Below, in pieces: positions 16,587 through 25,174 of a stretch of 64,000 bases of DNA; within the stretch, counting starts at the first letter, position 1, and each line of letters opens with the position of its first letter. Origin of the DNA: Paracoccaceae bacterium (GTDB lineage Bacteria; Pseudomonadota; Alphaproteobacteria; Rhodobacterales; Rhodobacteraceae); NCBI GenBank assembly GCA_020425085.1, contig JAGQRW010000004.1, positions 485,005-549,004 of the forward strand, given 5' to 3'. Made by a program: the position numbers and the translations under genes. The notes under the pieces were generated by a model, which was not told where the DNA came from, did no database searches, and was given only the letters and a program-made list of their open reading frames with translations.

Positions 16587-18115
16587 AAATACGCGCACAA
16601 GTGGCAATGGTCCTGAACCTCGACAAATGCATTGGTTGTCATACCTGTTCGGTCACCTGCAAACAGGTATGGACCTCGCGTCAGGGCATGGAATACGCCT
16701 GGTTCAACAACGTCGAAACCAAACCCGGCATCGGCTATCCAAAGGACTGGGAGAACCAGAAACACTGGAAAGGCGGCTGGGAACGGCGCAACAGCGGCAA
16801 GATCGTTCCCAAACAGGGCGGCAGGCTGGCGCTGCTTGCCAAGATATTCGCCAACCCGCACCTGCCCGAGATCGACGATTATTACGAACCGTTCACCTTT
16901 GACTACGAACATCTGCAAAATGCACCGGAACTGCCGACAACACCGGTGGCGCGCCCCTTGTCGCTGATTACCGGCCGCCCGATGGACAAGATCGAATGGG
17001 GTCCCAACTGGGAAGAGATCCTGGGTGGTGAGTTTGACAAGCGATCGAAGGACTACAATTTCGAAGCGGTGGAAAAGGATATTTACGGCCAGTTCGAAAA
17101 CACCTTCATGATGTATCTGCCAAGGCTATGCGAACACTGCCTTAACCCCAGTTGCGTCGCCTCTTGCCCGTCGGGCGCCATCTACAAGCGCGAGGAAGAC
17201 GGTATCGTTCTGATCGACCAGGACAAGTGTCGCGGCTGGCGGATGTGTGTTTCCGGCTGTCCTTACAAGAAGATCTATTACAACTGGACCTCAGGCAAAT
17301 CGGAAAAATGCATCTTCTGCTATCCACGCATCGAAGCGGGCCTGCCGACAGTCTGTTCGGAAACCTGCGTCGGGCGCATCCGCTATCTAAGTGTCCTTTT
17401 GTACGATGCGGATCGTATCAAGGAGGCGGCCTCGACCGCCAACGAACAGGATCTCTATCAGGCGCAACTGGATATCTTTCTTGACCCGGACGATCCTGCG
17501 GTCATCGAACAGGCAAAGGCCGACGGCGTTCCCGATGCCTAGATCACGGCGGCACAGCGATCGCCGGTCTACAAGATGGCGATCGAATGGAAGATCGCCT
17601 TTCCGCTGCATCCGGAATACCGCACCCTGCCAATGGTCTGGTATGTGCCGCCGCTATCGCCAATCCAGTCACACGCCAATGCCGGCGCGGTCGAAAGCAT
17701 CGGTGAAATCCCGGATGTGCGATCCCTGCGCATTCCGGTACGCTATCTGGCCAACCTGCTGACCGCTGGTGCCGAAAAACCGGTGGTTTCCGCCCTTGAA
17801 CGCATGCTTGCCATGCGCATCTACCACCGCAAACGCCAACTGGGCGAAGCTGGTGGGGACAAGGCACTTGAACAGGTCGGCCTGAGCGTGGCCGAGGTTG
17901 AGGAAATGCACCGCTACCTTGCCATAGCCAACTACGAAGATCGGTTTGTCATCCCGACCAGCCACCGCGAAGAAAGTCAGGATGCCTATGGGCTGAAAGG
18001 TTCCTGCGGCTTTACCTTCGGCAATGGCTGTGATTTCGGTCCACCGCATTCCACCTTGTTCGGCGGCAAGATGGGCCGCCGCAAACTGACCCCGGAACGC
18101 CCGCTCGACACCTGA
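16583..18115 (+). pseudogene. narH: respiratory nitrate reductase beta subunit, interrupted by in-frame amber codon
   Basis: NarH carries four Fe-S clusters that pass electrons from NarI hemes to NarG. Read through, the frame gives 510 codons before the final stop, matching the family (E. coli 512). Cys16/19/22/26 stand in the N-terminal ferredoxin motif. Further Cys groups follow in CEHCLNPSCVASCP, CRGWRMCVSGCP and CIFCYPRIEAG. Codon 320 is TAG (17540-17542). Downstream, in the same frame, homology continues without loss: SPVYKMAIEWK, HPEYRTLPMVWYVPPLSPIQ and GFTFGNGCDFGPPHSTLFGGK. As read, translation would give a 319-aa product (16583-17542) with all cluster ligands but without the last 190 residues. 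An internal ATG at 17576 has no good ribosome site. Recent mutation, sequencing error or suppression are all possible. Confidence 0.85.
17540..17542 (+). other. in-frame TAG codon within narH
   Basis: The reading frame from 16583 meets TAG at codon 320, between GVPDA and ITAAQRSPVYKM. There is no frame change on either side, so a single substitution would restore a sense codon; TGG to TAG is one of several one-step routes. There is no sign of a selenocysteine context, which would need TGA. Confidence 0.9.
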
Positions 18116-18125
18116 GGAGAAGGCT

Positions 18126-18770
18126 ATGATGCAAACGTTCAAGGCTTTCAGCGCCCTTTTGTCCTATCCGCAGGCGGACATGCTGGCGGCCTTGCCGGAA
18201 ATTGCCGATATCGTTCGCACTTCGCCCTTGATCGGGCAACGCGAACGACAAGGCCTGCTGGAACTGGTCGAAGACCTTGCAACCGGCGATGTTCTGGAGG
18301 CCGAAGAACGCTATGTCGATCTGTTCGACCGTGGGCGGGCATTGTCGCTTAATCTGTTTGAACACCTGCATGGCGACAGTCGTGATCGCGGCACCGCCAT
18401 GGTTGATCTCAAACAACTATACGAGGCATCCGGTTTTGAACTTGCAACGCGCGAACTACCGGATTTTCTGCCCGTGGTTCTTGAATATCTCAGCCGCCGC
18501 AACATGGACGAGGCGCGCGAATTGCTGACCGACTGTGCGCATATCCTGAAATCAATCGCCCGCGCAATGATCGCCCGTCAAAGCCAATATGCGGCAGTGT
18601 TGCAGTCACTGCTGGTCATAGCCGGCGAACAGCCGGTGGATGGTGACAAGATCAGGCCTGTCAAGGAACCGGTGGAACTGCTTGACCGGAACTGGGCCGA
18701 ACAACCTGCCTTTGCCGGGGCCTCCATGCCTGGCAATCCGGGTTTCAACGCAACCAATTCAGAAAATTGA
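18126..18770 (+). CDS. narJ: nitrate reductase assembly chaperone
   Basis: NarJ binds the N-terminus of apo-NarG and is needed for insertion of its Mo cofactor and FS0 cluster before the complex docks to NarI. This 214-aa, all-helical cytoplasmic protein has the family core LFEHLHGDSRDRGTAMVDL near residue 77 and ELPDFLPVVLEYLSRR near 114. The ATG follows GAGGAGAAGG, a strong ribosome site, 10 bp after the narH final stop. Such a strong site could allow independent initiation even if translation stops early in narH. Confidence 0.95.
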   Translation: MMQTFKAFSALLSYPQADMLAALPEIADIVRTSPLIGQRERQGLLELVEDLATGDVLEAEERYVDLFDRGRALSLNLFEHLHGDSRDRGTAMVDLKQLYEASGFELATRELPDFLPVVLEYLSRRNMDEARELLTDCAHILKSIARAMIARQSQYAAVLQSLLVIAGEQPVDGDKIRPVKEPVELLDRNWAEQPAFAGASMPGNPGFNATNSEN

Positions 18771-18780
18771 AGGTGGACCA

Positions 18781-19500
18781 ATGCAATTCGAAAACTGGCT
18801 GAACCTGTTTCTTTTCGGAATTTATCCTTATGTCTGCCTGTCAGTCCTGCTGATCGGCAGCCTGATCCGGTTTGACCGCGAACCCTATACCTGGAAAAGC
18901 GATTCTTCACAGATTTTGCGCAAGCGGCAGCTTCAGCTTGGCTCAAACCTGTTTCACTATGGGGTCATCACCGTCATTCTGGGCCATTTCGTCGGCTTTC
19001 TGGCACCCCATTGGGCGGTTGACTGGGCGCTGTCGCCGGTTGCCCACCAGTTGTTGGCGATGGTGATAGGCGGTATCGCCGGACTGGTTGCAATCGTCGG
19101 CATGACCATTCTGCTGGCCCGGCGCCTTGGCGATCAGCGGGTGCGGCTCAACAGCCGCAAATGGGATATCAGCGTGACCATGATGCTTTGGCTGCAACTG
19201 GCGCTTGGCCTTTTGACCGTACCCTTTTCGATGTTTCACACGGATGGCGTACTGTTTGAAACCCTGACCAGCTATGTCAAATCCATCGTTACATTCAACG
19301 GCAATGCCGCCGGTTTGATGACCGGCGTTCCGGTGGTTTACAAGCTGCATATCCTGCTTGGCTTTTCGCTGTTTCTGATTTCTCCGTTCACCAGGATGAT
19401 CCATATCTGGAGCGGTGCCGGGGTTATTTCCTATCTGTTCCGCCCCTATCAGATCGTGCGAACGCCAAAAACGCGGGCAACGGAAACAACCCGGTCATGA
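18781..19500 (+). CDS. narI: respiratory nitrate reductase gamma subunit, cytochrome b
   Basis: NarI anchors NarGH to the membrane and oxidises quinol with two b-type hemes. This 239-aa protein has five hydrophobic helices. Heme-ligand histidines are seen at 59, 69, 190 and 208, which keep the spacing of E. coli 56/66/187/205. The C-terminus shows the FLISPFTRMIHIWSGAG and YLFRPYQIVR signature. The start at MQFENW follows AGGTGG, with a longer open frame overlapping narJ rejected. The stop overlaps the next gene by 4 bp (ATGA). All heme ligands are intact. Confidence 0.96.
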   Translation: MQFENWLNLFLFGIYPYVCLSVLLIGSLIRFDREPYTWKSDSSQILRKRQLQLGSNLFHYGVITVILGHFVGFLAPHWAVDWALSPVAHQLLAMVIGGIAGLVAIVGMTILLARRLGDQRVRLNSRKWDISVTMMLWLQLALGLLTVPFSMFHTDGVLFETLTSYVKSIVTFNGNAAGLMTGVPVVYKLHILLGFSLFLISPFTRMIHIWSGAGVISYLFRPYQIVRTPKTRATETTRS

Positions 19501-20216
19501 ACATACGGATCAATGGCGTTGCCATCGCGCCCGCCCCGGATCAGACCGCCGAATTGCTGACGGCACGCGAATTGCTGCGCCAGCGCGCCGTTGTTACGGG
19601 TTTTCTGAAGGACGAGGTGAATGATCAGGACGAGATAGATCAGGCGCTGGAAACACTGCTTGGTCGCGAAGTGGTGACACCAACGCCAAACCTCGATGAA
19701 TGTCAGCGGTATTATGACAACAATCCGGGCGAGTTTCTAAGCGGCGATCTGGTTCATGCGCGGCATATCCTGTTTCAGGTGACCAAGGCGACACCAATTC
19801 CAGAAATCCGTGCAAAGGCGGAACAGACGCTTAACGGCCTGCTGGCCAACCCGGAACGCTTTGCCGAAGTGGCGCGCGAATTGTCGAATTGCCCTTCGGG
19901 TCAGCAGGATGGCAATCTTGGCCAGATCAGCCGCGGCGACATGGTGCCGGAATTCGAGGCGGCATTGTTCCGACTGGCCCCCACCGGATTGCTGCCCGAA
20001 ATCGTCAAGACCCGCTTTGGTTTTCACATCATTTCGGTGGATCGCCGCATTCCCGGTGAGAAGATGCCGTTCGATATGGTCCGCGCCAAGATTGAAAAAC
20101 GGTTGATTGGCAAAGTCGAGGAAAAGGCCATTCGCCAGTATATCAGCGTGTTGGCAGCGCAGGCGAAAATCGAAGGCATTGACCTGGAAGCCGCAAGTTC
20201 GCCACTGGTGCAATAA
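19497..20216 (+). CDS. parvulin-type peptidyl-prolyl isomerase of the nar operon
   Basis: This 239-aa protein has an N-terminal helical region and a PpiC/parvulin domain at about residues 82-180. The domain shows VHARHILFQV, FAEVARELSNCPSG, DGNLGQISRGDMVPEFE and TRFGFHIISVDRR. No signal peptide is seen, so it should be cytoplasmic, unlike SurA. It overlaps narI by 4 bp and is presumably translated with it. Parvulins at the end of nar operons are found in other proteobacteria, so a role in folding or assembly of the nitrate reductase is likely but inferred. Confidence 0.88.
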   Translation: MNIRINGVAIAPAPDQTAELLTARELLRQRAVVTGFLKDEVNDQDEIDQALETLLGREVVTPTPNLDECQRYYDNNPGEFLSGDLVHARHILFQVTKATPIPEIRAKAEQTLNGLLANPERFAEVARELSNCPSGQQDGNLGQISRGDMVPEFEAALFRLAPTGLLPEIVKTRFGFHIISVDRRIPGEKMPFDMVRAKIEKRLIGKVEEKAIRQYISVLAAQAKIEGIDLEAASSPLVQ

Positions 20217-20272
20217 GTTGCGCCATCCAGGCCGAAGGATGCGCTGATCGAACTTCTGCGAAAGAATTGAAA

Positions 20273-20349
20273 TGGCGCACCGGGGAGGATTCGAACCCCC
20301 GGCCCCCTGATTCGTAGTCAGGTACTCTATCCAGCTGAGCTACCGGTGC
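20273..20349 (-). tRNA. tRNA-Arg (anticodon ACG)
   Basis: The minus strand folds as a 77-nt cloverleaf with genomically encoded CCA at 20275-20273. The acceptor stem pairs GCACCGG with CCGGTGC, with G as discriminator. The anticodon stem CTGA/TCAG encloses the loop CTACGAA, giving anticodon ACG, whose first A is normally deaminated to inosine to read CGU, CGC and CGA. The T arm has the usual GGTTCGAATCC. The interval to the upstream parvulin stop holds only a weak imperfect hairpin. Confidence 0.97.
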
Positions 20350-20359
20350 GTGAGGCAGG

Positions 20360-20388
20360 GATTTAGCCCCGCCATCTTGCTATTGCAA
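20360..20388 (-). promoter_or_regulatory. putative sigma-70-type promoter of tRNA-Arg
   Basis: Reading the minus strand, TTGCAA (20388-20383) is followed after exactly 17 bp by TAAATC (20365-20360). The predicted transcription start would fall about 4-5 bp before the mature tRNA 5' end at 20349. Found by eye. Confidence 0.45.
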
Positions 20389-20411
20389 GGGCGAAATCCC
20401 GCCGGGGTGAT

Positions 20412-21806
20412 TTAAGCGCCGGTCTGGCCTGTTGGCAGGGTGATCGTGAATCGCGTGCCGGTGCCATCGGAACGAACCAGTGTCAGGCTGCCGCCATGGC
20501 CTGTCACCAGTTCCGAGGCGATGGCCAGGCCAAGGCCCGACCCACCCTTGCGCGCGCCGCCCTCGAACGGTTGAAACAGGTGTTCGCGTGCCTTGGGTGG
20601 CAGACCGGGACCGTCGTCATCAACGGTGATGGTCGCCTTGCCGTCAACCTCGGTCAATCCGATGGTGACGGTACCGGGCCGGCCGGTGCTGGCGATGGCC
20701 TGACCGGCGTTGCGAACTAAGTTGGACAGGATACGGAAAACCTGTTCGCTGTCGGCGCGGATCATTACCTTTTGACCCGGCTGAAAGACAATGGAAACCT
20801 CACCCTCGGCAACGGTCAGAAGCTCGCTTTCGATCACATCCCGGATCAGATCGCCAATATCAAACACGGTGCGGACCGAGGCCGGTTCCTCTGCCTTGCC
20901 ATAGGTCAGGGTGCTTTCGCAAAGATGCACGGCGCGGGTCAGCGAGTTCAGAAGTTTCGGGGCAATTCGCATCACTGCCGGATCGGTGCTGGTTTCAATC
21001 CGGTCGGCCAGCAGTTGTGCCGTGGTAAGCATGTTGCGCAGATCATGGCTGATCTTTGCCACCGCGCCGCCAAGCGATGCAAGTCGCGCCTTTTGTTTCA
21101 GCGCAGCACTCAGTTCGATCTGCATCGCCCTAAGCGCCTCCTCGGCCTCATGAAGCTCGGTGATGCTGGCGTTCGGCTCGATGATCTGCGCCAGGTCTTC
21201 GGGCGCGTCCTTGTAGGCGGTGATATGCTGGACCACCCGGCGGATCGGTGCCACCAGAAACCGTCGAACCGCCAGGAACAGCATGGCGGCAGTGATGATC
21301 GAGATCACTGCCGACAGCAGAAACACCCTCAGGCCGTAATCCACCATGGCCTGGCGCATTTCATCTGTATGCAGCGTCACCTCGATTTGCAGGCCCGCCT
21401 GTTTGACCGGCGTGCCAATCACCCGGATCACCTCGTCATGGGTCACGAACAGACTCCTGATGGCATCGCGGATCAGGCTGAAAGGGGTGGATTGGCGCAG
21501 ATCATAGGTCGCAACGATCGGCGCTGGCATCGGCGATGACAGCACCAGTTCGCGCACCGCATCACGCCTGAGGACGACGTTCATCACACCGGCGTTTTCC
21601 AGCAGTTCACGCTCAAGCTCGGGATCGACCATCTCGTCGATATTGGCCAGCACCGCAAGCGAGGCCAGTTGCCCGCGTTCAAGCCGCGCTTGCAGGTAGT
21701 CCTCACGGAACCGCGCCACCGAGGGTACAAAGATCAGAACCTCGGCCAGCATCACGAAGACAACTGTCAAAAGCAGGAAGCGACCGGATAACGAGTTCAG
21801 AAACAT
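20412..21806 (-). CDS. orphan sensor histidine kinase
   Basis: This 464-aa membrane kinase has TM1 near residues 10-28, an extracytoplasmic domain of about 130 residues, and TM2 near 162-182. A HAMP-like region follows, with a coiled coil TELHEAEEALRAMQIELSAAL. The His box is KISHDLRNMLTTAQLLADR, close to the NtrB/HWE-like SHDLRN type. The N box RILSNLVRNAGQAI, the G1 box DDGPGLP and the G2 box GGSGLGLAIASELV are intact. No response regulator lies beside it, so its partner is encoded elsewhere. The gene is monocistronic, downstream of nothing on its strand and followed by tRNA-Arg. Confidence 0.92.
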   Translation of the reverse strand: MFLNSLSGRFLLLTVVFVMLAEVLIFVPSVARFREDYLQARLERGQLASLAVLANIDEMVDPELERELLENAGVMNVVLRRDAVRELVLSSPMPAPIVATYDLRQSTPFSLIRDAIRSLFVTHDEVIRVIGTPVKQAGLQIEVTLHTDEMRQAMVDYGLRVFLLSAVISIITAAMLFLAVRRFLVAPIRRVVQHITAYKDAPEDLAQIIEPNASITELHEAEEALRAMQIELSAALKQKARLASLGGAVAKISHDLRNMLTTAQLLADRIETSTDPAVMRIAPKLLNSLTRAVHLCESTLTYGKAEEPASVRTVFDIGDLIRDVIESELLTVAEGEVSIVFQPGQKVMIRADSEQVFRILSNLVRNAGQAIASTGRPGTVTIGLTEVDGKATITVDDDGPGLPPKAREHLFQPFEGGARKGGSGLGLAIASELVTGHGGSLTLVRSDGTGTRFTITLPTGQTGA

Positions 21807-21881
21807 ACGAAGGGTATACCGTTCCTATTTGTTCCTAACTATTGCCGCAAGTGCAGGCGTTCAAGCACGCGATTGGCAGGT

Positions 21882-23297
21882 TCAGAACTTTTGCACCAGT
21901 CTGACCAGCCGTTTTACCCAAGGATTGTGAAAAAGACGAGGGGTGAAATAGGCACCGGCGGCGCGCTTGTTCAGTTCGGAAAGTGTCGGATAGGGCGCAA
22001 CCATGCCGGCAACCGCCCCGACCTTCAGCTTGCTGGCAATGGCAAGCGACCAAAGCGTGATCAGTTCGCCCGCCTGCCCCCCAATGATCGAGGCCCCTAC
22101 CGGGCGGCCTTTGACCAGCATCAGCTTGACCAAACCGTCGGTATTGCGTTCTGCCCGTGCGCGGTCGTTTTCGGCATAGTCATATCGCACCACCTCCAGC
22201 CGCTCGCCGTGAATTTTCCGCGCCTCGGCCTCGGTCAGACCCACCTGTGCAAGTTCGGGGTCGGTATAGGTAGCCCAGGGAATATGCGCGGTTGTGGCCC
22301 TGGACGGCAGTCCGAACAGCGCAGAACGTATCACGATCCCGGCCTGATAGGCGGCCATATGGGTAAATTGCAGCCCCCCCGCCACATCGCCAATGGCATA
22401 GACCCGCCGGTTCGTGGTTTTCAGCCCGGCATCGACCTTGATGCCGGCGCGATGATGTTCAACCCCGGCCACGTCGAGATTCAGCCGTTCGATATTGGGT
22501 TTTCGCCCGACAGCAATCAAAAGATGACTGCCGCGCCAGGTGGTGCCGTCCTTGGTGTGGACGGCAATCGCGCCCTTCTTGCCACTGATCCGTTCGGCCA
22601 TCGCGCCTTCGACAATATTCACCCCTTCGCCGCGGATGCGCGCCAGTGCGATGGCGGTCAGTTCGGCATCGTCCTTGCCAAGCGCCAGCATGCCTTCCAG
22701 CACGGTTACCTTGCATTTGAGCCGCCGATGCGCCTGCGCCAGTTCCATGCCGATCGGCCCGCCGCCGATGATGATCAGGTGGTCGGGTTTATCAGTATTG
22801 GCAAAGATGGTTTCGTTGGTGTCATAGGGTACCTTTTCCAGCCCTGGAATTGGGGGAACGAAGGGCGACGAGCCGCTGGCAATGACAAAACGGCGTGCCG
22901 AAATCAGGGTATCACCGGCCTGAAGCTCGGTTGGTGAAACAAAGCGGCCATATTCCTCGATCACCTCAACGCCGAGACCCCGGAACCGCTCTACGCTGTC
23001 ATTCGGCGCGATACCCTCGATCACCGAGGCGACATGCGCCTTTACGGCGGCAAAGTCGATTTCAGGTTCGACCGGAGTGATGCCGAACGGCTGTCCGGTG
23101 GTCATCTGATGTGCCTGTCGAGCCGCCGCAATCAGCGCCTTTGACGGCACACAGCCATAGTTCAGGCAATCGCCTCCCATCCTGCCGCCTTCGACCAGCA
23201 CGACCCGTGCGCCCATTTGTGCCGCCCCAGCCGCCACCGACAACCCGCCCGAGCCGCCGCCGATGATACAGAGATCGGTAGTCATCCGCTTTTTCAT
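21882..23297 (-). CDS. FAD-dependent pyridine nucleotide-disulfide oxidoreductase (mercuric-reductase-like)
   Basis: This protein of about 471 aa has an FAD motif GGGSGGLSVAAGAAQMGA near residue 13. The redox-active pair Cys44/Cys49 stands in GGDCLNYGCVPSK, and the NAD motif GGGPIGMELAQAHRR lies mid-protein. The dimer interface has VAPYPTLSELNK, where lipoamide dehydrogenases have His-Pro at the active site; here Tyr replaces His, so it is unlikely to be a lipoamide dehydrogenase. It starts 4 bp after the TVP38 gene; starts at 23297 or 23285 are both possible. Genes of this type are often paired with or fused to TVP38 proteins. The substrate is unknown. Confidence 0.88.
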   Translation of the reverse strand: MKKRMTTDLCIIGGGSGGLSVAAGAAQMGARVVLVEGGRMGGDCLNYGCVPSKALIAAARQAHQMTTGQPFGITPVEPEIDFAAVKAHVASVIEGIAPNDSVERFRGLGVEVIEEYGRFVSPTELQAGDTLISARRFVIASGSSPFVPPIPGLEKVPYDTNETIFANTDKPDHLIIIGGGPIGMELAQAHRRLKCKVTVLEGMLALGKDDAELTAIALARIRGEGVNIVEGAMAERISGKKGAIAVHTKDGTTWRGSHLLIAVGRKPNIERLNLDVAGVEHHRAGIKVDAGLKTTNRRVYAIGDVAGGLQFTHMAAYQAGIVIRSALFGLPSRATTAHIPWATYTDPELAQVGLTEAEARKIHGERLEVVRYDYAENDRARAERNTDGLVKLMLVKGRPVGASIIGGQAGELITLWSLAIASKLKVGAVAGMVAPYPTLSELNKRAAGAYFTPRLFHNPWVKRLVRLVQKF

Positions 23298-23301
23298 TGC
23301 C

Positions 23302-24030
23302 TCATGCCGCCTTTTTTCCAATGTATTTCACGATCACCGGCAGCGCCGCCAAAGCGCATAGCGCCAGGATCGGGCCAAGGATGTAAGGTTCCAGAAACAG
23401 GCCCAGATCAGGTGTTTCACCGCGCTCGAAAACCTCACCCAATCCGGCACCAATCCAGGTAATCACCAGCGCACCGGGGATAATGCCGAAAAAGGTGGTA
23501 ATGACAAAGCGGGAAAAACCAACCCCGACCAGCGCCGGTATCAGATTGGCGACAAAGAACGGCACGGCAGGAACCAGTCGCATGAGAAACAGAAACGACA
23601 GTTCGTTGTTGCGCAACCCATCGCGCACCTGCCTTGTCGCGCCGCTGGAGGCGTCAAGCCGCGCCGATAGCTGCCTGCCAAAGCCATGCCTTGCCGCCAG
23701 AAAGATCAGCGAGGCGCCAATGGTCGCTGCGATTATGTTATATAGTGCGCCAGGGAAAAGCCCGAACAGAAACCCCCCGGTCATGGACGCCACCGCCGCC
23801 CCCGGCAACGAAAACGCAACGATCAGGACATAGACCACCAGAAAACCCGCCACCGCCGCCAAATAATTCTGGTCCCGAAATACGATCAACGCATCACGGT
23901 GCTGGCGCAGGCTTTCGAACCCCAGAATATCGCGCAAAAACAGAAAACCGACGATGGCTGCTGCCAGAATGATCAGGATTGGCAACGCCTTTTTCAGGCT
24001 GAAGCGGTGATCCGGTAGTGGTGCTGACAT
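23302..24030 (-). CDS. TVP38/TMEM64 (DedA-like, SNARE-associated) membrane protein
   Basis: This 242-aa integral membrane protein has the VTT/DedA-superfamily core: FSLPGAAVASMTGGFLFGLFPG near residue 77 and FLFLMRLVPAVPFFVANLIPAL near 148, with further helices at both ends. The start at MSAPLPDH follows AAGGAAA; a longer open frame has no ribosome site. It is co-transcribed with the downstream flavin reductase. Members of this superfamily are linked to lipid scrambling or carrier-lipid recycling, and the reductase partnership is seen in many bacteria without a known reaction. Confidence 0.9.
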   Translation of the reverse strand: MSAPLPDHRFSLKKALPILIILAAAIVGFLFLRDILGFESLRQHRDALIVFRDQNYLAAVAGFLVVYVLIVAFSLPGAAVASMTGGFLFGLFPGALYNIIAATIGASLIFLAARHGFGRQLSARLDASSGATRQVRDGLRNNELSFLFLMRLVPAVPFFVANLIPALVGVGFSRFVITTFFGIIPGALVITWIGAGLGEVFERGETPDLGLFLEPYILGPILALCALAALPVIVKYIGKKAA

Positions 24031-24223
24031 TTGTGGATTTCCTTTTGGCGGTGCGGTTAATCTGATGCCAAACCCATGCCCGGCGAAAGGGACCTCACAA
24101 GCGGTTGATCCGGGGTGAGCCAATGTTTCAACAAGATGGTCAATTTGACCCGATTTACCCCGAGATGGCTGAAACCGGCCAGTATTTTGCCGCGAATGTT
24201 GCAATTATCAGTCTTTTGGCGAA

Positions 24224-24252
24224 TTGACTTCCCGTTCTTTCAGCCGTAAACA
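24224..24252 (+). promoter_or_regulatory. putative promoter of rpmH-rnpA-yidD
   Basis: TTGACT (24224-24229) is followed after 17 bp by TAAACA (24247-24252), about 70 bp upstream of rpmH. The 291-bp divergent interval 24031-24321 between the TVP38 gene and rpmH holds no ORF with a ribosome site and nothing else recognised. Confidence 0.45.
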
Positions 24253-24321
24253 GCGGCTTCGGAATGACATGGCCTTCGAATCCTGTTGCGATTTGGGTCG
24301 GATCCCTGCTGGAGTTTGAAG

Positions 24322-24456
24322 ATGAAACGCACCTATCAGCCGAGCAACCTTGTTCGCAAACGCCGCCACGGCTTTCGCGCCCGTATGGCCACCAAGGCCG
24401 GTCGCAAGATCCTGAACCGCCGCCGCGCCCAGGGCCGCAAGGAATTGTCCGCATAA
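24322..24456 (+). CDS. rpmH: 50S ribosomal protein L34
   Basis: This 44-aa basic protein begins [18 protein letters not shown] and ends [12 protein letters not shown], the standard L34 sequence. The ATG is preceded by GGAG at 24311-24314. It is the first gene of the rpmH-rnpA-yidD set, here without dnaA next to it. It is too short for many gene finders. Confidence 0.97.
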   Translation: MKRTYQPSNLVRKRRHGFRARMATKAGRKILNRRRAQGRKELSA

Positions 24457-24491
24457 GGACTATCCGCGGCTTCTGCCCGAAAGGCATCAAG

Positions 24492-24923
24492 ATGATACCG
24501 CCGGAGGCGACACAGGCAGGCGATATGCGCCAGGCCGGTGACACGCCTCCGGCGGTTTGCTTGCACCCGATCGAAACCTTGCAAAATCGGCCGGATTTCC
24601 TGAAAGCCAATGGCGGGCGGCGCCAAGGCATGCCGGGCTTTCTGTTGCAGGCACGCCAAAGGGATGCGGATGAGGCTGATACGGCACTGATCCGCGTCGG
24701 GTTTACCTGCTCCAAAAAGGTCGGCAACGCAGTGGCGCGAAACCGTGCCAAACGCAGGTTGCGGGAAATCGCGCGACAGGTGCTGCCGCTTGAAGGCCGG
24801 CCCGGCTGGGATTATGTGCTGATCGGCAGACCGAATGCGACCGCCAGCCGCGACTTTGCCGATATGCTGGCTGAACTTCGGCTGGCACTAAGGAAAATTC
24901 ACAGCCAGAAGCCACCGAAATGA
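24492..24923 (+). CDS. rnpA: ribonuclease P protein component
   Basis: This is the protein cofactor that helps the RNase P RNA bind and cleave the 5' leader of pre-tRNAs. It is about 143 aa. It has the RNR motif [14 protein letters not shown] and the preceding [11 protein letters not shown]. The start is uncertain: ATG at 24492 is used, since longer frames run into rpmH, and ATG at 24525 is also possible. An N-terminal extension before [11 protein letters not shown] is common in alphaproteobacteria. The stop overlaps yidD by 4 bp. Confidence 0.93.
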   Translation: MIPPEATQAGDMRQAGDTPPAVCLHPIETLQNRPDFLKANGGRRQGMPGFLLQARQRDADEADTALIRVGFTCSKKVGNAVARNRAKRRLREIARQVLPLEGRPGWDYVLIGRPNATASRDFADMLAELRLALRKIHSQKPPK

Positions 24924-25174
24924 CACCACTTGCCTATATCGTATCACTGCCGGTCCGGGCCTATCGACTGATCGGCAGTCCCTGGGTCGGGCATGGCTGT
25001 CGCTATCAACCGACCTGTTCGGCCTACGCGCTTGAGGCGCTGGAAAAGCATGGGGCGTTTCGCGGCAGTTGGCTGGCGATGCGCCGGATCGGGCGCTGCC
25101 ATCCATTCGGGGGTGACGGCTATGACCCGGTTCCAGACGCGAGAAACCACAGGCACGATTGCGACAAGCACTAA
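24920..25174 (+). CDS. yidD: membrane protein insertion efficiency factor
   Basis: This 84-aa protein has the YidD signature [19 protein letters not shown] and [15 protein letters not shown]. It is a small amphipathic, inner-leaflet-associated protein thought to aid YidC-dependent insertion. It overlaps rnpA by 4 bp at the 5' end. Its 3' end overlaps by 4 bp the end of the convergent pentapeptide-repeat gene. yidC itself lies 4.5 kb downstream on the same strand. Confidence 0.94.
   Translation: MTPLAYIVSLPVRAYRLIGSPWVGHGCRYQPTCSAYALEALEKHGAFRGSWLAMRRIGRCHPFGGDGYDPVPDARNHRHDCDKH

Noticed and set aside
17540..17542. Recoding as selenocysteine or pyrrolysine in narH
   Set aside because: Selenocysteine uses TGA, not TAG; no pyrrolysine machinery is seen in the window, and NarH has no such residue.
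21873..22937. 354-codon plus-strand ORF opposite the flavin reductase
   Set aside because: Antisense shadow of a conserved enzyme.
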